A stretch of DNA of 54,747 nt, taken from assembly GCA_029233965.1 (NCBI GenBank), contig JARGOP010000023.1:8857-63603 (forward strand), read 5' to 3'. The position numbers were made by a program, and so were the translations under genes. Source of the DNA: Verrucomicrobiales bacterium (GTDB lineage: Bacteria; Verrucomicrobiota; Verrucomicrobiia; Verrucomicrobiales; DEV007). Numbering within the stretch: the first letter of the stretch is position 1; the number at the start of each line of letters is the position of its first letter. Below, piece after piece: positions 17,296-26,691 of this stretch. The notes beneath the pieces were generated by a model. It ran no database searches. It saw only the letters and a program-made list of their open reading frames with translations, and was not told the DNA's origin.

Positions 17296-17808
17296 ATGAA
17301 GCCTCTCTTTGCGATCACGGCATTGCTTCCGATCTGCCTTCTTTGCGGGTGTTTTGATCGCTCCAAAGCGGTGGCGATTCCGGATATTCGAAAGGCCCCC
17401 GATTTCGTTTTCGAAAAGCGGCTCGCCTTTCAAGGCGTGGCACACCCGCAGTTCGCGGGAAGCTACAGTTGGAAGGGAGCCGGCACCGGTCCCGGAAAAA
17501 TGGCGCAGTCCCGGCCCAAAAACTGGAGGGTTGTCGTACCGCTGACTTCGGCGGACTGGGATCGTTCGGAGCCGGTGCCATTGTGGGTGACCTTCCATCA
17601 AACGCGTGAGGATCAGCGTCCGGAAATCGCCGCATTTCAGCGAGTCGTCAGTGCCGGGCAAGTCGCAGGAATCAATGTTGATTTCCCGGCCCGGACGAAA
17701 GGCGCGTTGCGGGGCGAAAGCGCCTGGCAACAGGCGGTGAAGGTCGCTGAACAGCGCCATGGTCTCAACAGCGATCCCAGAGCACCGATTGTCTCATGGA
17801 GACCGTGA
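17296..17808 (+). CDS. Small predicted lipoprotein of unknown function
   Basis: A 170-residue protein that I do not recognise. The N-terminus MKPLFAITALLPICLLCGC is a lipoprotein signal with the lipidated Cys at position 19. The ATG at 17296 is chosen because it begins that signal; the in-frame extension upstream is not signal-like. The mature part is short, basic and moderately polar, with several Trp/Phe residues and no known motif. The 246 bp before it contain a small CCTGC/GCAGG hairpin near 17227 and a T-run at 17288 but no gene. A TauE-type transporter gene follows after about 80 bp. Confidence 0.7.
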   Translation: MKPLFAITALLPICLLCGCFDRSKAVAIPDIRKAPDFVFEKRLAFQGVAHPQFAGSYSWKGAGTGPGKMAQSRPKNWRVVVPLTSADWDRSEPVPLWVTFHQTREDQRPEIAAFQRVVSAGQVAGINVDFPARTKGALRGESAWQQAVKVAEQRHGLNSDPRAPIVSWRP

Positions 17809-17895
17809 AGAATGGTGCCGATTTCCTGGTTCGCCGGTTCGTTTTTATTCCGGGAAGCGTAAACTTGCGCACCGCTACCTGACCGCGTGAATCAC

Positions 17896-18867
17896 ATGAC
17901 CCGTCGTCCTCTTGATCTCATTTTCATTGCCGCAGTATGGGCTCTCTGGTTCGTTGCGATGTGGTTTGGTGAGCGATGGTCTCTCTTTGTTGAGAACTGG
18001 TTCATGTCGGTAACGATGGCTTTCGGTTCTTTCATCGCCGGATCGACGAGTCAGGGGGGCGGAGCAGTGGCCTTTCCGGTGATGACTCTGGGATTCGATA
18101 TCGATCCAAAGGGGGCGAGAGACTTTTCGATGATGATTCAGTCGGTCGGCATGACCTCGGCATCCGTCGCGATTCTATGGCGTCGTATCGCGATCGAGAA
18201 AACGGCACTCGTCGTCGCGGGGATCGCCGGTGCGGGTGGCGTCATCATTGGATTGGAGTTTGTGCAGCAGTGGTTTTCCCCGAATCCTACAAAAGTCTTT
18301 TTTGTCTCTCTCTGGCTCGCCTTCGGCTTTGCTCTCTGGAGGATCAATCGCATCACCGGGAAAATCAGGCGCCGTCACCTCAGTGACACCTCGCCCAAAG
18401 CAATTTTATTTCTCGCCGTCTCCGGCTTCCTCGGGGGAATGATTTCCGGTCTTCTCGGCAGCGGACTCGATATTCTCGTCTTTGCCATGCTTGTCCTCGG
18501 CTTTCGTCTCTGCGAAACGGTGGCGACTCCCACTTCCGTCATTCTCATGGCGGCGAACAGTCTTGTTGGATTTGCCTGGCGGGGCATGGGGGGAGGGGGC
18601 GAGCCGATTGCGACGGAGATCTGGAACTACTGGTGGGTCTGCGTTCCCATTGTCGCAATCGGCGCCCCGATGGGCGCCCGTTTCATTTCGAATCGAGGCC
18701 ACGAGTTTGTCGTTCGCTTGCTCCTCGCCGTGATCGTCGCGCAGTTCCTCGGGGCGCTGTTCATCGTGCCGTTTGACCGGTTTCTCACCACTCTCGCCTG
18801 CGCGACCTTCGGGCTTGGCGTCGCTCTCTTTCTGGCGGTCTGGATCTGGGGGAAGCGCTACGCTTGA
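17896..18867 (+). CDS. TauE/SafE-family membrane transporter
   Basis: A protein of about 323 residues with 8 or so transmembrane segments and the TauE/SafE architecture: two similar halves, the first with FIAGSTSQGGGAVAFPVMTL and the second with GFLGGMISGLLGSGLDIL. The family exports or imports sulfite, sulfoacetate or other small organosulfur anions; no sulfur gene is nearby, so substrate is open. The ATG at 17896 or a GTG at 17887 can serve as start. Its TGA stop directly abuts the stop of the convergent nagB gene, giving the palindrome TGATCA at the junction, so there is no room for a terminator between them. Confidence 0.85.
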   Translation: MTRRPLDLIFIAAVWALWFVAMWFGERWSLFVENWFMSVTMAFGSFIAGSTSQGGGAVAFPVMTLGFDIDPKGARDFSMMIQSVGMTSASVAILWRRIAIEKTALVVAGIAGAGGVIIGLEFVQQWFSPNPTKVFFVSLWLAFGFALWRINRITGKIRRRHLSDTSPKAILFLAVSGFLGGMISGLLGSGLDILVFAMLVLGFRLCETVATPTSVILMAANSLVGFAWRGMGGGGEPIATEIWNYWWVCVPIVAIGAPMGARFISNRGHEFVVRLLLAVIVAQFLGALFIVPFDRFLTTLACATFGLGVALFLAVWIWGKRYA

Positions 18868-19605
18868 TCAGGAAAGGCGACTCGCGGCGGCTCGATCGAG
18901 AAAGAGGTCGGTCGAAGAGTGAGTCTGCAGGATCGACGCCGGAACTGTATTGGTAACGGGTCCCTCCACGCTGTTTTTTACTGCTTCGGCTTTTCGCTCG
19001 TCAGGGACGGTGCAGATGAGATGTCGACTCCGGAGAATCTCAGAGACGGTCATGGAGATCGCCTGAGTGGGGACTGCTTCGAGCGTGGGAAACCATCCTT
19101 CACCAAACTGCTGCTGTCGGCAGGCCTCGTCGAGATCGACGATGTGATAGGGCACTGTCGTTTCAAAGTCAGCCGGAGGGTCGTTGAAGGCGATGTGTCC
19201 ATTCTCCCCGATTCCGATGAAGGCCACATCGATCGTGACCGCCGAAATGAGATCACTGAGGCGTCGACACTCCGCATCGGGATCGATTTCCCCGTTGAGA
19301 GGGTGAAAGGCGCGCGGCGGATGGGGGAGTTGTTTCACGAAGCGGTCCCAAAGATATTGGCGGAATGAAGCGGGGTGATCGATGGGGAGGCCGACATACT
19401 CATCGAGGTGGAAAATCGTGACCCGCTCCCAGGCGATCCCGGGCTCGGCGATGAGATGCTTCAGCATTTCGAACTGCGAAGCGCCGGTCGCAACGATGAT
19501 ATTTGCGTAAGAACGGTTTTCGAGCGCCTGGCGGAGTTTTCCGGCTCCGGTTTTTGCGGCGAGGGCACCGGAAGTCGTGGCGTCAGCGGATTGATGAATT
19601 TTCAT
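18868..19605 (-). CDS. nagB: Glucosamine-6-phosphate deaminase
   Basis: A 245-residue NagB-type enzyme converting glucosamine-6-phosphate to fructose-6-phosphate and ammonia, the last step of amino sugar breakdown. Visible motifs are [10 protein letters not shown] (catalytic Asp of the LDEY box), [13 protein letters not shown] (catalytic Asp/His/Glu region) and TMTVSEIL-like [10 protein letters not shown]. Slightly shorter than the 266 residues of E. coli NagB because the C-terminal allosteric region is reduced. The E2 gene lies 52 bp upstream on the same strand and may be co-transcribed. Amino sugars from mucin, chitin or peptidoglycan would be the source of substrate. Confidence 0.93.
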   Translation of the reverse strand: MKIHQSADATTSGALAAKTGAGKLRQALENRSYANIIVATGASQFEMLKHLIAEPGIAWERVTIFHLDEYVGLPIDHPASFRQYLWDRFVKQLPHPPRAFHPLNGEIDPDAECRRLSDLISAVTIDVAFIGIGENGHIAFNDPPADFETTVPYHIVDLDEACRQQQFGEGWFPTLEAVPTQAISMTVSEILRSRHLICTVPDERKAEAVKNSVEGPVTNTVPASILQTHSSTDLFLDRAAASRLS

Positions 19606-19657
19606 GACGAGACCTTAGCGAGGTTAAGCGCTGCCGTCACTCCCGTATGAACGCGGT

Positions 19658-20890
19658 TTACAAATCGGCCGGTTTCTGAAGCAATTCCCCGACGCGCTGA
19701 AGGAGGCGTCCCGCAGCACCGCCATCGAGAATGCGGTGGTCAAAGCTGAGGATGAAATTGGATTCCATTTTCGGCACAAAGCTGCCGGCCTCTTTGTCCC
19801 AGATTGGCGTCTGACGACCGGCCATGAGACCGAGAACGAGGTTCTGCTCGGGAAGGGGGATCGGAGTCGCTGCCGTGATCCCGAAAGGACCGACGTTGGT
19901 GACCGTGGCGATGCCGGCTCCCGTCGATTCCGGCGGGAGTTTGCGCTCCTGGCCACGCCGGACCAGTTCATCGTAGGGAGCCTGGAGTTCGTTCAGCGAT
20001 TTCTTTTCCACATCGCGAATCACGGGAACGAGAACGCCGTCGGCGACTTCAACTGCAAAACCAATGTCGATCGCATTGGGATGAACGATGCGGTTTCCGA
20101 TGAGCCGTCCCGCCACGGCGGTGTCTTCCGCGATCGCGATGGCGAGGGCACGCATCGCGTAGAGGGTGATTCCCGGTTTGGCTTCGAGGGATTTCCGATG
20201 GGCGAGAACTTCGTCGAGAATGATCGGCACGGTGACGGTGGCGAGAGGGCGGGTCCAGCTGCGGCGCATCGAGTCCGCCACCGCGATGCGCATCGGGGAC
20301 GCTTCGGTGGTGCGGTTTTGCTCGATATCAGAGATGAATTTCTCAAAGTCCTCCACGGTGACTCTTCCGCCCGCTCCGCTCCCGGGAAGCCCGGCGAGGT
20401 CGGCGGAATTGAGTCCGAGCTCCTCCATGCGATGACGCATCCGGGGACTGAGGTAAACGGTCGAACGGATTGGGACAGGCAGTCCATCACGAACCGTCGG
20501 CTTGACCTCGAGAGGCGCCGAAGGATCGATCATGTCCTTTTCGTCGATCGCAAAGTGCAGGTTCGCCTCATTCTCCTCCTCCGTGGCCGGCGGATCGGCT
20601 TCTGCGTTGTCCTGGGACCGGATCAGTCCGGCTTTGATCGCATCCTCCTCCGTAGCGTCGATGAATGCGAGATGGGACCCGACCGCGTAACTGGTTCCGA
20701 CATCGGCAGCAATTTCCGTAATTTTGCCACTGCAGGGAGTGGTGACCTCCATCATCGCCTTGTCGGTTTCGACCTCGAAAATGTTTTGATCCGCTTTGAC
20801 TTCGTCGCCGGGAGAAATGAGGATCTCGCGAACGGTCGCTTCGGCCATGGACTCTCCCAGTTGGGGCATCTGAATCGGAAAGCGCGGCAT
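19658..20890 (-). CDS. Dihydrolipoamide acyltransferase (E2) of a 2-oxoacid dehydrogenase
   Basis: A 410-residue E2 component. Residues 1-80 form one lipoyl domain with the lipoylated lysine in VETDKAM. A peripheral-subunit-binding domain follows (about 145-182; SPRMRHRMEELGL, GAGGRVTVEDF), then the catalytic acyltransferase domain with the DHRILDGG active-site motif near the C-terminus. The DKAM lipoyl box and the overall layout look like pyruvate dehydrogenase E2, unlike the succinyltransferase at 41069 (DKIS box). No E1 or E3 gene is adjacent, so its partners are encoded elsewhere. It is divergent from the ABC ATPase gene with 76 bp between them, and nagB follows on the same strand. Confidence 0.9.
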   Translation of the reverse strand: MPRFPIQMPQLGESMAEATVREILISPGDEVKADQNIFEVETDKAMMEVTTPCSGKITEIAADVGTSYAVGSHLAFIDATEEDAIKAGLIRSQDNAEADPPATEEENEANLHFAIDEKDMIDPSAPLEVKPTVRDGLPVPIRSTVYLSPRMRHRMEELGLNSADLAGLPGSGAGGRVTVEDFEKFISDIEQNRTTEASPMRIAVADSMRRSWTRPLATVTVPIILDEVLAHRKSLEAKPGITLYAMRALAIAIAEDTAVAGRLIGNRIVHPNAIDIGFAVEVADGVLVPVIRDVEKKSLNELQAPYDELVRRGQERKLPPESTGAGIATVTNVGPFGITAATPIPLPEQNLVLGLMAGRQTPIWDKEAGSFVPKMESNFILSFDHRILDGGAAGRLLQRVGELLQKPADL

Positions 20891-20966
20891 TTCGAAAGAG
20901 GGATGAATGAATAGGGTTTCTGGTCCGGACGGGGCCGGTCAACGTAATCTCCTACCGTGTCGAGAA

Positions 20967-21644
20967 ATGAAAGCGCTGCAAGTCTCCAACGTCACAAAAT
21001 CATATGATAAAGATCCCGTTTTGCGCGGGGTTTCTTTCTCCCTCGAGACCGGCGAGCGCGCGGCCCTGATGGGGCCTTCGGGCTCGGGAAAGAGCACCCT
21101 CCTGAACTGCATCGGTGGAATCGACCGTCCCGATGAGGGGGAGATCGTGATCCAGGGGCAATCTCTAAAGGGGCTCGACGAGACGGAGTTATGCCATATG
21201 AGGCGGGTGATGGTCAGCACAGTCTTTCAATTTTTTCACCTCCTCCCGACTCTTTCCGCAGCGGAAAACATCGAGTTCCCGCTGCAACTCTCAGGGATGA
21301 GCGATTCGGATCGTCGGAGCTTGCTCCCGGAGCTGATCAAGGAGGTCGGGCTGTCCCACCGCTCCCACGCGATGCCTCACGAACTGAGCGGTGGGGAAAT
21401 GCAGCGGGTCGCGATCGCGAGAGCGCTCGCAATTCGGCCCAAACTGATCCTGGCCGATGAGCCGACGGGAAATCTCGATTCGACCACCGGGGAAGTGATT
21501 CTCGACCTCCTCGAAGCGGTCAGCGAGCGACATGGGATTGCGATGTTGGTCGTGACCCACAGTCCGGGAGTGACGCGGATCTGCAGTCGCACCCTGGAGA
21601 TGCGCGATGGGGTGTTGGTGGAGCAGAGTGAGCTGGCGGTCTGA
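20967..21644 (+). CDS. LolD-type ABC transporter ATP-binding protein
   Basis: A 225-residue ATPase of the LolD/MacB/FtsE subfamily. Walker A GPSGSGKST, signature LSGGEMQR and Walker B/D-loop LILADEPTGNLDS are all present. The ATG at 20967 is chosen because the conserved fold starts with MKALQVSNVTKSY; the longer frame from 20907 lacks conservation. It is followed with no gap by the FtsX-like permease, and then by a lipocalin-like protein, matching the AttEFGH-type exporter arrangement. Such systems move lipoproteins or lipids from the inner membrane or act as mechanical effectors in the envelope. Substrate unknown. Confidence 0.93.
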   Translation: MKALQVSNVTKSYDKDPVLRGVSFSLETGERAALMGPSGSGKSTLLNCIGGIDRPDEGEIVIQGQSLKGLDETELCHMRRVMVSTVFQFFHLLPTLSAAENIEFPLQLSGMSDSDRRSLLPELIKEVGLSHRSHAMPHELSGGEMQRVAIARALAIRPKLILADEPTGNLDSTTGEVILDLLEAVSERHGIAMLVVTHSPGVTRICSRTLEMRDGVLVEQSELAV

Positions 21645-24278
21645 ATGGAAGACGGAGCTGAAAGAGGCGGTAAACCGCGGGGAGTCGGACGATTGCTCTG
21701 GTCCCGCATCATTTGGAGGCATTGGCGCCGCGAACCGAGGCTGACCGTGCTCCTTGTCGGGATTCTCGCGCTCGGAGTCGCTGTTTTCCTTGCGGTTCGA
21801 CTCGCGAACAAAGCCGCCGTTTCCGGATTCGGAATGTTCACCGAGTCGATTGCCGGGGAAAGTGACTTCATCCTTCGTCCGCGGGCCGGGATGCTGGAGG
21901 CGGATGTTCTGCGCGAGCTCCGCGAGAGAGCGGGGGCAACGCCAGTCGGCATCTTCCCTGTTCTCGAGGTTTCAGCAGCAATCTCTGAGTCGCCGGAAAC
22001 GGGGCTCCTGAAACTGGTCGGCGCAGATCTCGTCGCGCTTCAGAATGCCGGCACCTACACGAACGGAAGCACATCCGTCTCGGGGGATTCGGCGACCGGC
22101 GATGACAGCATTCTCGGGCTGCCGGATCGGGGCTTTGTCGGCACGTCTTTCGCGAAGCGGTTCGGGGTCGGCAAAGGCGGGCCTCTCCGTCTCGTCGTGA
22201 ATGACAAGGTCGTGGATTTCGTCATTGCCGGAGTCGTTCCGGAAGACCCGAACCGCCCCGCCGTACCGGAGAATCTCATTCTTATGGACCTGCCGGGATT
22301 GCAGACGATGGCGGGCCTCGAAGGAAGTCTCACGCGGGTCGAGTTTCGCATTGCCCCGGGAGTCGAGGCAGCGGCGAACCGCCGGAAAATCGGCGCGTCG
22401 ATGTGGGATCTCGCGACGGAACGGGGCTGGATTCTCGAAACGCCCGAGGACCGGAAATCGTCGGTCACTCAGATGAGCGCGGCGTTCCGGTTGAATCTGA
22501 CGATCCTCTCGGGACTTGCCCTGCTCGTCGGGATTTATCTCATCATGCAGGCGATGGAAGCTGCGGTCGTGAAACGCCGCGCGGAGATCGCGGTGCTCCG
22601 CTCGTTGGGAGTGACGCCGGCACAGATCCGGGCCGCATGGCTTTGGGAGGGGCTCATTCTCGGGGTGGTCGGAGCAGTGGCGGGAATCCTTCTCGGACGC
22701 CTCATGGCGGTCGGTCTCGTCGTTGCGATCTCAAGGACGGTGAACACGCTTTACTACGAGACGACGACTTCCGCCGTGACGCTGGAGACCGGGGAAATCG
22801 TGTTTTCGCTGTTCTTCGGAATCGTCGCAAGCCTGACGGCGGCATTGATCCCGGCACGCGAGGCTTCGCTGACGCCACCGGCCCAATCGATGCGTCAAGG
22901 CGGGCAGGGAGGGGGGCTCGCCCTGCTGAGAAACTGGCCGCTTGGGCTCGTTCTTCTCGTCGCGGGAATCGGATGCGCTTTTCTGCCACCCCGCCTTCTC
23001 GCTTCGGGAACGATCGTGCCGTTGGGCGGCTATCTCGCCGCCGTGATTCTCGTTCTCAGCGCGAGCCTTCTTATCGGTCTTCTCTTTCGACCGATAGGGG
23101 GCCTGTTAGGGCGGGGTAAGGGGGATGCGATGCGACGTTATGCGGCAAGTCAGTTGAGACGGCCGGAAGGGCGGCATCGCCTTACCGCGGCAGGTCTCGC
23201 TGTGGCGATCGGAATGTCGGCGGCGATGGCGATTCTCGTCGCCAGTTTTGAATCGACCCTGACCGGGTGGATTCAACAACTCCTGAAAGCGGATATCTAC
23301 GTCGCCGCCGCCGGATCCAATTCTGTCACGAACGAGAACACTCTTTCCGCGTTCACATGGAAGGAACTCGAAACGATGGAGGGAGTCGCGGGAATGGACA
23401 AACTCCGCCGTTACAAGGTGTCGATCGGGGAGAATGATTTCTTTCTCGGAGGAGCCGATTACAACGATGACCCGGAGCGATTCCTTCAACTCATGTGGCT
23501 TGATCCCCCGGCGATCCAGGGGCCGAATTCCCTCGAAGTCCGGGAAACCGGGCCGTATCCCGGCTGGATCAGTGAGAGCCTCGCCCGGCGGTTTTCTCTG
23601 CAGGTAGGATCGACGATCCCGCTTCCGACACCTTCCGGAGAGAAGCCCGTCGAAGTGACGGGTATCTTCGCCGAGTATGGCAATGAAACCGGCACCCTCG
23701 TGATCGCGAGACAGTTCACGGAGGAATGGTTCGGGGATGACCGTGTTTCCAACCTCGCCGTTTACGCGGATCCCGGTGTCGATTTGGAAGGTTTGTTAGG
23801 GCAAATTCGGGAGGCGTTTCCCGGAGTGGTCGCGCGATCCAATGAGAACCTGAAATCCGAGTCGATCCGAATTTTTCACCAGACCTTTGCCGTCACCTAT
23901 GCCCTTGAGGCCATTGCGGTGATCATCGCCGTGGCTGGACTTGGACTTGCGCTCGCGGGCCTGCTCATGGAGCGCCGGACGGAACTGACGACGCTGAAGT
24001 CTCTCGGGGCGACCCGCCGCGAAATTGCGCGGGCGGCGATGTGGGAGGGCGTTGGACTCGCGGCGGCGGGGCTCATCGGGGGATATCTCCTGAGTTTTTT
24101 TCTCGGATGGATCCTCATTTTCGTCATCAACCCGCAGAGCTTCGGCTGGACTCTCAGTTACCGGGTGCCGTGGATGTCCTTTCTGTGGCTGGCTCTCATC
24201 ACCTTAACCACCGCCGCAATCGTGGCGTGGGCCGTGGGATCCCGAAACGCGAACCTGCCCGGAGAACGAGAAGAATGA
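21645..24278 (+). CDS. FtsX-family ABC transporter permease (duplicated, about 10 TM)
   Basis: An 877-residue permease containing two FtsX-like halves. The first has a membrane segment at about 24-45, a large periplasmic region (about 60-270) and three segments at about 285-415. Two further segments follow around 430-480, then the second half with one segment near 510, a periplasmic region (about 540-740) and three C-terminal segments. Both halves carry the ExxLRSLGxT / TTLKSLGATRREI motif that contacts the ATPase. One protein thus supplies both membrane subunits, as in AttF/G fusions or YbbP-type proteins. The gene starts at the base after the ATPase stop and overlaps the next gene by 4 bp (ATGA). 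Confidence 0.9.
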   Translation: MEDGAERGGKPRGVGRLLWSRIIWRHWRREPRLTVLLVGILALGVAVFLAVRLANKAAVSGFGMFTESIAGESDFILRPRAGMLEADVLRELRERAGATPVGIFPVLEVSAAISESPETGLLKLVGADLVALQNAGTYTNGSTSVSGDSATGDDSILGLPDRGFVGTSFAKRFGVGKGGPLRLVVNDKVVDFVIAGVVPEDPNRPAVPENLILMDLPGLQTMAGLEGSLTRVEFRIAPGVEAAANRRKIGASMWDLATERGWILETPEDRKSSVTQMSAAFRLNLTILSGLALLVGIYLIMQAMEAAVVKRRAEIAVLRSLGVTPAQIRAAWLWEGLILGVVGAVAGILLGRLMAVGLVVAISRTVNTLYYETTTSAVTLETGEIVFSLFFGIVASLTAALIPAREASLTPPAQSMRQGGQGGGLALLRNWPLGLVLLVAGIGCAFLPPRLLASGTIVPLGGYLAAVILVLSASLLIGLLFRPIGGLLGRGKGDAMRRYAASQLRRPEGRHRLTAAGLAVAIGMSAAMAILVASFESTLTGWIQQLLKADIYVAAAGSNSVTNENTLSAFTWKELETMEGVAGMDKLRRYKVSIGENDFFLGGADYNDDPERFLQLMWLDPPAIQGPNSLEVRETGPYPGWISESLARRFSLQVGSTIPLPTPSGEKPVEVTGIFAEYGNETGTLVIARQFTEEWFGDDRVSNLAVYADPGVDLEGLLGQIREAFPGVVARSNENLKSESIRIFHQTFAVTYALEAIAVIIAVAGLGLALAGLLMERRTELTTLKSLGATRREIARAAMWEGVGLAAAGLIGGYLLSFFLGWILIFVINPQSFGWTLSYRVPWMSFLWLALITLTTAAIVAWAVGSRNANLPGEREE

Positions 24279-25378
24279 AACACTTCCTCCTCATCTTCAT
24301 TGTTGTAAGCGCTTCGTTGAATTTCTGCCCCGCCGGAGGAGCGGAGTGGAATGTTCCCCGTGTTGGGCATGAGCTGACTTTTCCGAAGGATCATGGCAGC
24401 CATCCCGACTTCAAAATCGAGTGGTGGTATCTCACGGGGCATCTCTTCGAAGGGGACCGGCGGTTCGGATTTCAGGCGACTTTTTTCCGCCTCGGGCAGA
24501 AGCCGGTCGATGTTGCGGCAGGGGACGCTTTTGGTGAGTCACAGATTTACATGGCTCACATGGGCATCAGCGATCCGGAGACGGGCCGGTTTCTTCATGA
24601 AGAACGGCTCAATCGGGGAGGATGGGATGCCGGGGCAAAAGTGGGGGGGCTCGAGGTCTTCAATGGGGACTGGAAACTCGTTCAGGTCGGAAATGGAATG
24701 CGACTGACCGGCTCGATCAAGTCCGAGGCCGGTTTCGAGTTGAAACTGCTACCCCACAAGCGTCATGTCATTTTCGGGGAAGAGGGGATCTCACGCAAGG
24801 GGCCGGAAGGGACCGCTGCGAGCTACTACATCACTTTCCCCCGCCTCGATGTGGAAGGGACGTTGCGCCTGGACGGAAAAACGATCGAGGTTGCCGGCGA
24901 GGCATGGATGGATCATGAGATTTCCAGCAGCCAACTGGATCGGAATCAGATCGGCTGGGACTGGGCCTGCCTCCAGTTTTTTGATGGCAGGGAGATCATG
25001 GGCTATGTCCTGCGAATGGAAACGGGAGAGCCGTCTGAGTATTCGAAACTGGTGTGGATTGATCCAGTCGGTGAATTGACCCACCAGAAACTGGGTGAAT
25101 ACCGCTGGATCCATGAGGGGGAATGGAAGAGTCCTGACACCGGGGCGGTGTATCCGATCACTCCGATCATTGAAACGAAAGACCCGAAATCCGGGGAGCC
25201 GCGCCGCTTTCAACTCGTTCCGACACTTCCGAATCAGGAAATGGCGAATGGTTCCGGAGGCGTCAGCTATTGGGAGGGAGCCTGTGACGTCATCGACCTG
25301 GAAACCGGCGATGCCGTGGGTCGGGCCTTCCTCGAGATGACGGGTTATGCCGACAATATCGCGGACAAGCTGCGTTAG
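24275..25378 (+). CDS. CrtC/AttH lipocalin-like secreted protein
   Basis: A 367-residue exported protein with a Sec signal (about 1-23). The family pattern is clear: KIEWWYLTGHL near residue 45 and, later, WMDHEISSS plus GWDWACLQFFDGREIMGY, as in hydroxyneurosporene synthase (CrtC) and AttH. CrtC is a carotenoid 1,2-hydratase, but AttH-type members encoded with a LolD/FtsX ABC transporter occur in bacteria without carotenoids and their role is not settled; they are thought to bind a lipid. The ATG overlaps the permease stop, and GGAGAACGAGAAG upstream is a good ribosome binding site. The next gene begins 2 bp after its stop. Confidence 0.88.
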   Translation: MKHFLLIFIVVSASLNFCPAGGAEWNVPRVGHELTFPKDHGSHPDFKIEWWYLTGHLFEGDRRFGFQATFFRLGQKPVDVAAGDAFGESQIYMAHMGISDPETGRFLHEERLNRGGWDAGAKVGGLEVFNGDWKLVQVGNGMRLTGSIKSEAGFELKLLPHKRHVIFGEEGISRKGPEGTAASYYITFPRLDVEGTLRLDGKTIEVAGEAWMDHEISSSQLDRNQIGWDWACLQFFDGREIMGYVLRMETGEPSEYSKLVWIDPVGELTHQKLGEYRWIHEGEWKSPDTGAVYPITPIIETKDPKSGEPRRFQLVPTLPNQEMANGSGGVSYWEGACDVIDLETGDAVGRAFLEMTGYADNIADKLR

Positions 25379-25380
25379 AG

Positions 25381-26691
25381 TTGGACATCCCTTTTTCCAG
25401 TCACTTGGCGAAAGGGGAATCAAAGGTATCCTCCTGCATCAAATCTTACGTCCTCCAGATCTACCGTCTCTCGGTGTTGCTGGCGATTGCCTGGCTCATT
25501 CGTTCGCATCATGATCGTATCCGTGTGCAGGGGGACTGGCCGGTCACGGTGTCCGAGGTGAAGGCGCTGCTTCCGGAGGCGCATCGCCTCAAAGTGGACG
25601 CCGGGCCGCGCGGCGGCCTCGAGGTCGTCAATGCCGACGGGGAAAAGATCGGTTATGCGGTGCGGACGATGCCGGACTCGCGGGAGATTGTCGGCTACTC
25701 GGGTCCCAGCGATGTCCTGGTGGTCTTCGACGCGGAGGAGAAGGGCGTCGGCATTGCCATCCGGCAGAGCTATGATACGCCGAGCCATGTCGACGATGTG
25801 AAGAGAGAGTTCCTCTTCATGGAATCCTGGAACGGCCGGAGCTGGGATGCGATCGCAGAGATCAGCGATTTCAACGAAGCGGGAATTTACAGTGTCACCG
25901 GCGCGACCCGCACGAGCGAGGCGGTCATGGAGAGTGTCACCCATCGGCTCGCCGTCGCCGATGGAGAGGAGGGGCTGGAGCGCGCGGTCGAGTTTCACTG
26001 GAATGATTTTGCGCTTCTGGGGTTCCTCGCGGGTGGCGGTGTCTTCGCCTTTTGGAAAAAGAAAACCTTTCAAAGATGGCGCTGGATATTCTCCGTCGCG
26101 ACGATCGGACTGCTCGGGCTCTGGATGGGAGACCTCATTGCGCAGTCGCTCATGGTTGGATGGGTCGAGAGCCGGATCCCATGGGAGGCGACTCCCGGAC
26201 TCGTCATTTTTGTTGCCGCTGCCTTTCTCCTTCCGTGGTTTACGAAACAGCCGGTCTATTGTCAGTTTATTTGTCCTCACGGAAATCTGCAACGCTGGAT
26301 GATGAAGGTGGTGCCCGCGACATGGAAGCGCCCTCTTCCCGGTGATGGAAAATGGATCGGTCGCTGGATCCCGGTGATGCTTCTCGTCGTCGTCATCGCG
26401 ATCTCTTTTCTCCAGCTCGATTTCGATCTCGCCGGGATCGAGCCGTTCGATGCCTATGTCATCAAGTCGGCCGGCATCGCGACAATTTCCGTGGCTCTGG
26501 TTGGCCTCGCTATTTCCCTCTTTTTCCCAATGGCCTACTGCAAGTATGGCTGCCCGACAGGTTGGCTCTTGGAATTTGTCAGAAAGCGTTCCGGGAAGGA
26601 CAAATTCGGAGAGCGTGACTGGGCGGGAGTGGGGCTGCTCGGCCTCGCGCTGGTTCTCTATTTCATTCCCTTGAGCACTTGGTTAGGATGA
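25381..26691 (+). CDS. NosR-like membrane protein with FMN-binding and 4Fe-4S domains
   Basis: A 436-residue inner-membrane electron-transfer protein. After a first membrane segment, a periplasmic FMN-binding domain (about 50-195) contains TGAT followed by RTSEA, the site where FMN is attached covalently to threonine (T176). About six further membrane segments follow, with two Fer4_5-type cysteine motifs, CQFICPHG (about 293) and CKYGCPTG (about 387). This is the NosR/NapH/RnfG-related layout that moves electrons through the membrane to a periplasmic partner. The C-terminal soluble ferredoxin domain of true NosR is missing. The start is uncertain: no ATG precedes the first helix, so TTG at 25381 or 25405 is likely. 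It ends with an ATGA overlap with the next gene. Its presence in an ABC/lipocalin operon is unusual. Confidence 0.82.
   Translation: MDIPFSSHLAKGESKVSSCIKSYVLQIYRLSVLLAIAWLIRSHHDRIRVQGDWPVTVSEVKALLPEAHRLKVDAGPRGGLEVVNADGEKIGYAVRTMPDSREIVGYSGPSDVLVVFDAEEKGVGIAIRQSYDTPSHVDDVKREFLFMESWNGRSWDAIAEISDFNEAGIYSVTGATRTSEAVMESVTHRLAVADGEEGLERAVEFHWNDFALLGFLAGGGVFAFWKKKTFQRWRWIFSVATIGLLGLWMGDLIAQSLMVGWVESRIPWEATPGLVIFVAAAFLLPWFTKQPVYCQFICPHGNLQRWMMKVVPATWKRPLPGDGKWIGRWIPVMLLVVVIAISFLQLDFDLAGIEPFDAYVIKSAGIATISVALVGLAISLFFPMAYCKYGCPTGWLLEFVRKRSGKDKFGERDWAGVGLLGLALVLYFIPLSTWLG

Noticed and set aside
19736-20914. A 392-residue plus-strand open frame opposite the E2 gene
   Set aside because: Antisense shadow of the acyltransferase; composition not protein-like.
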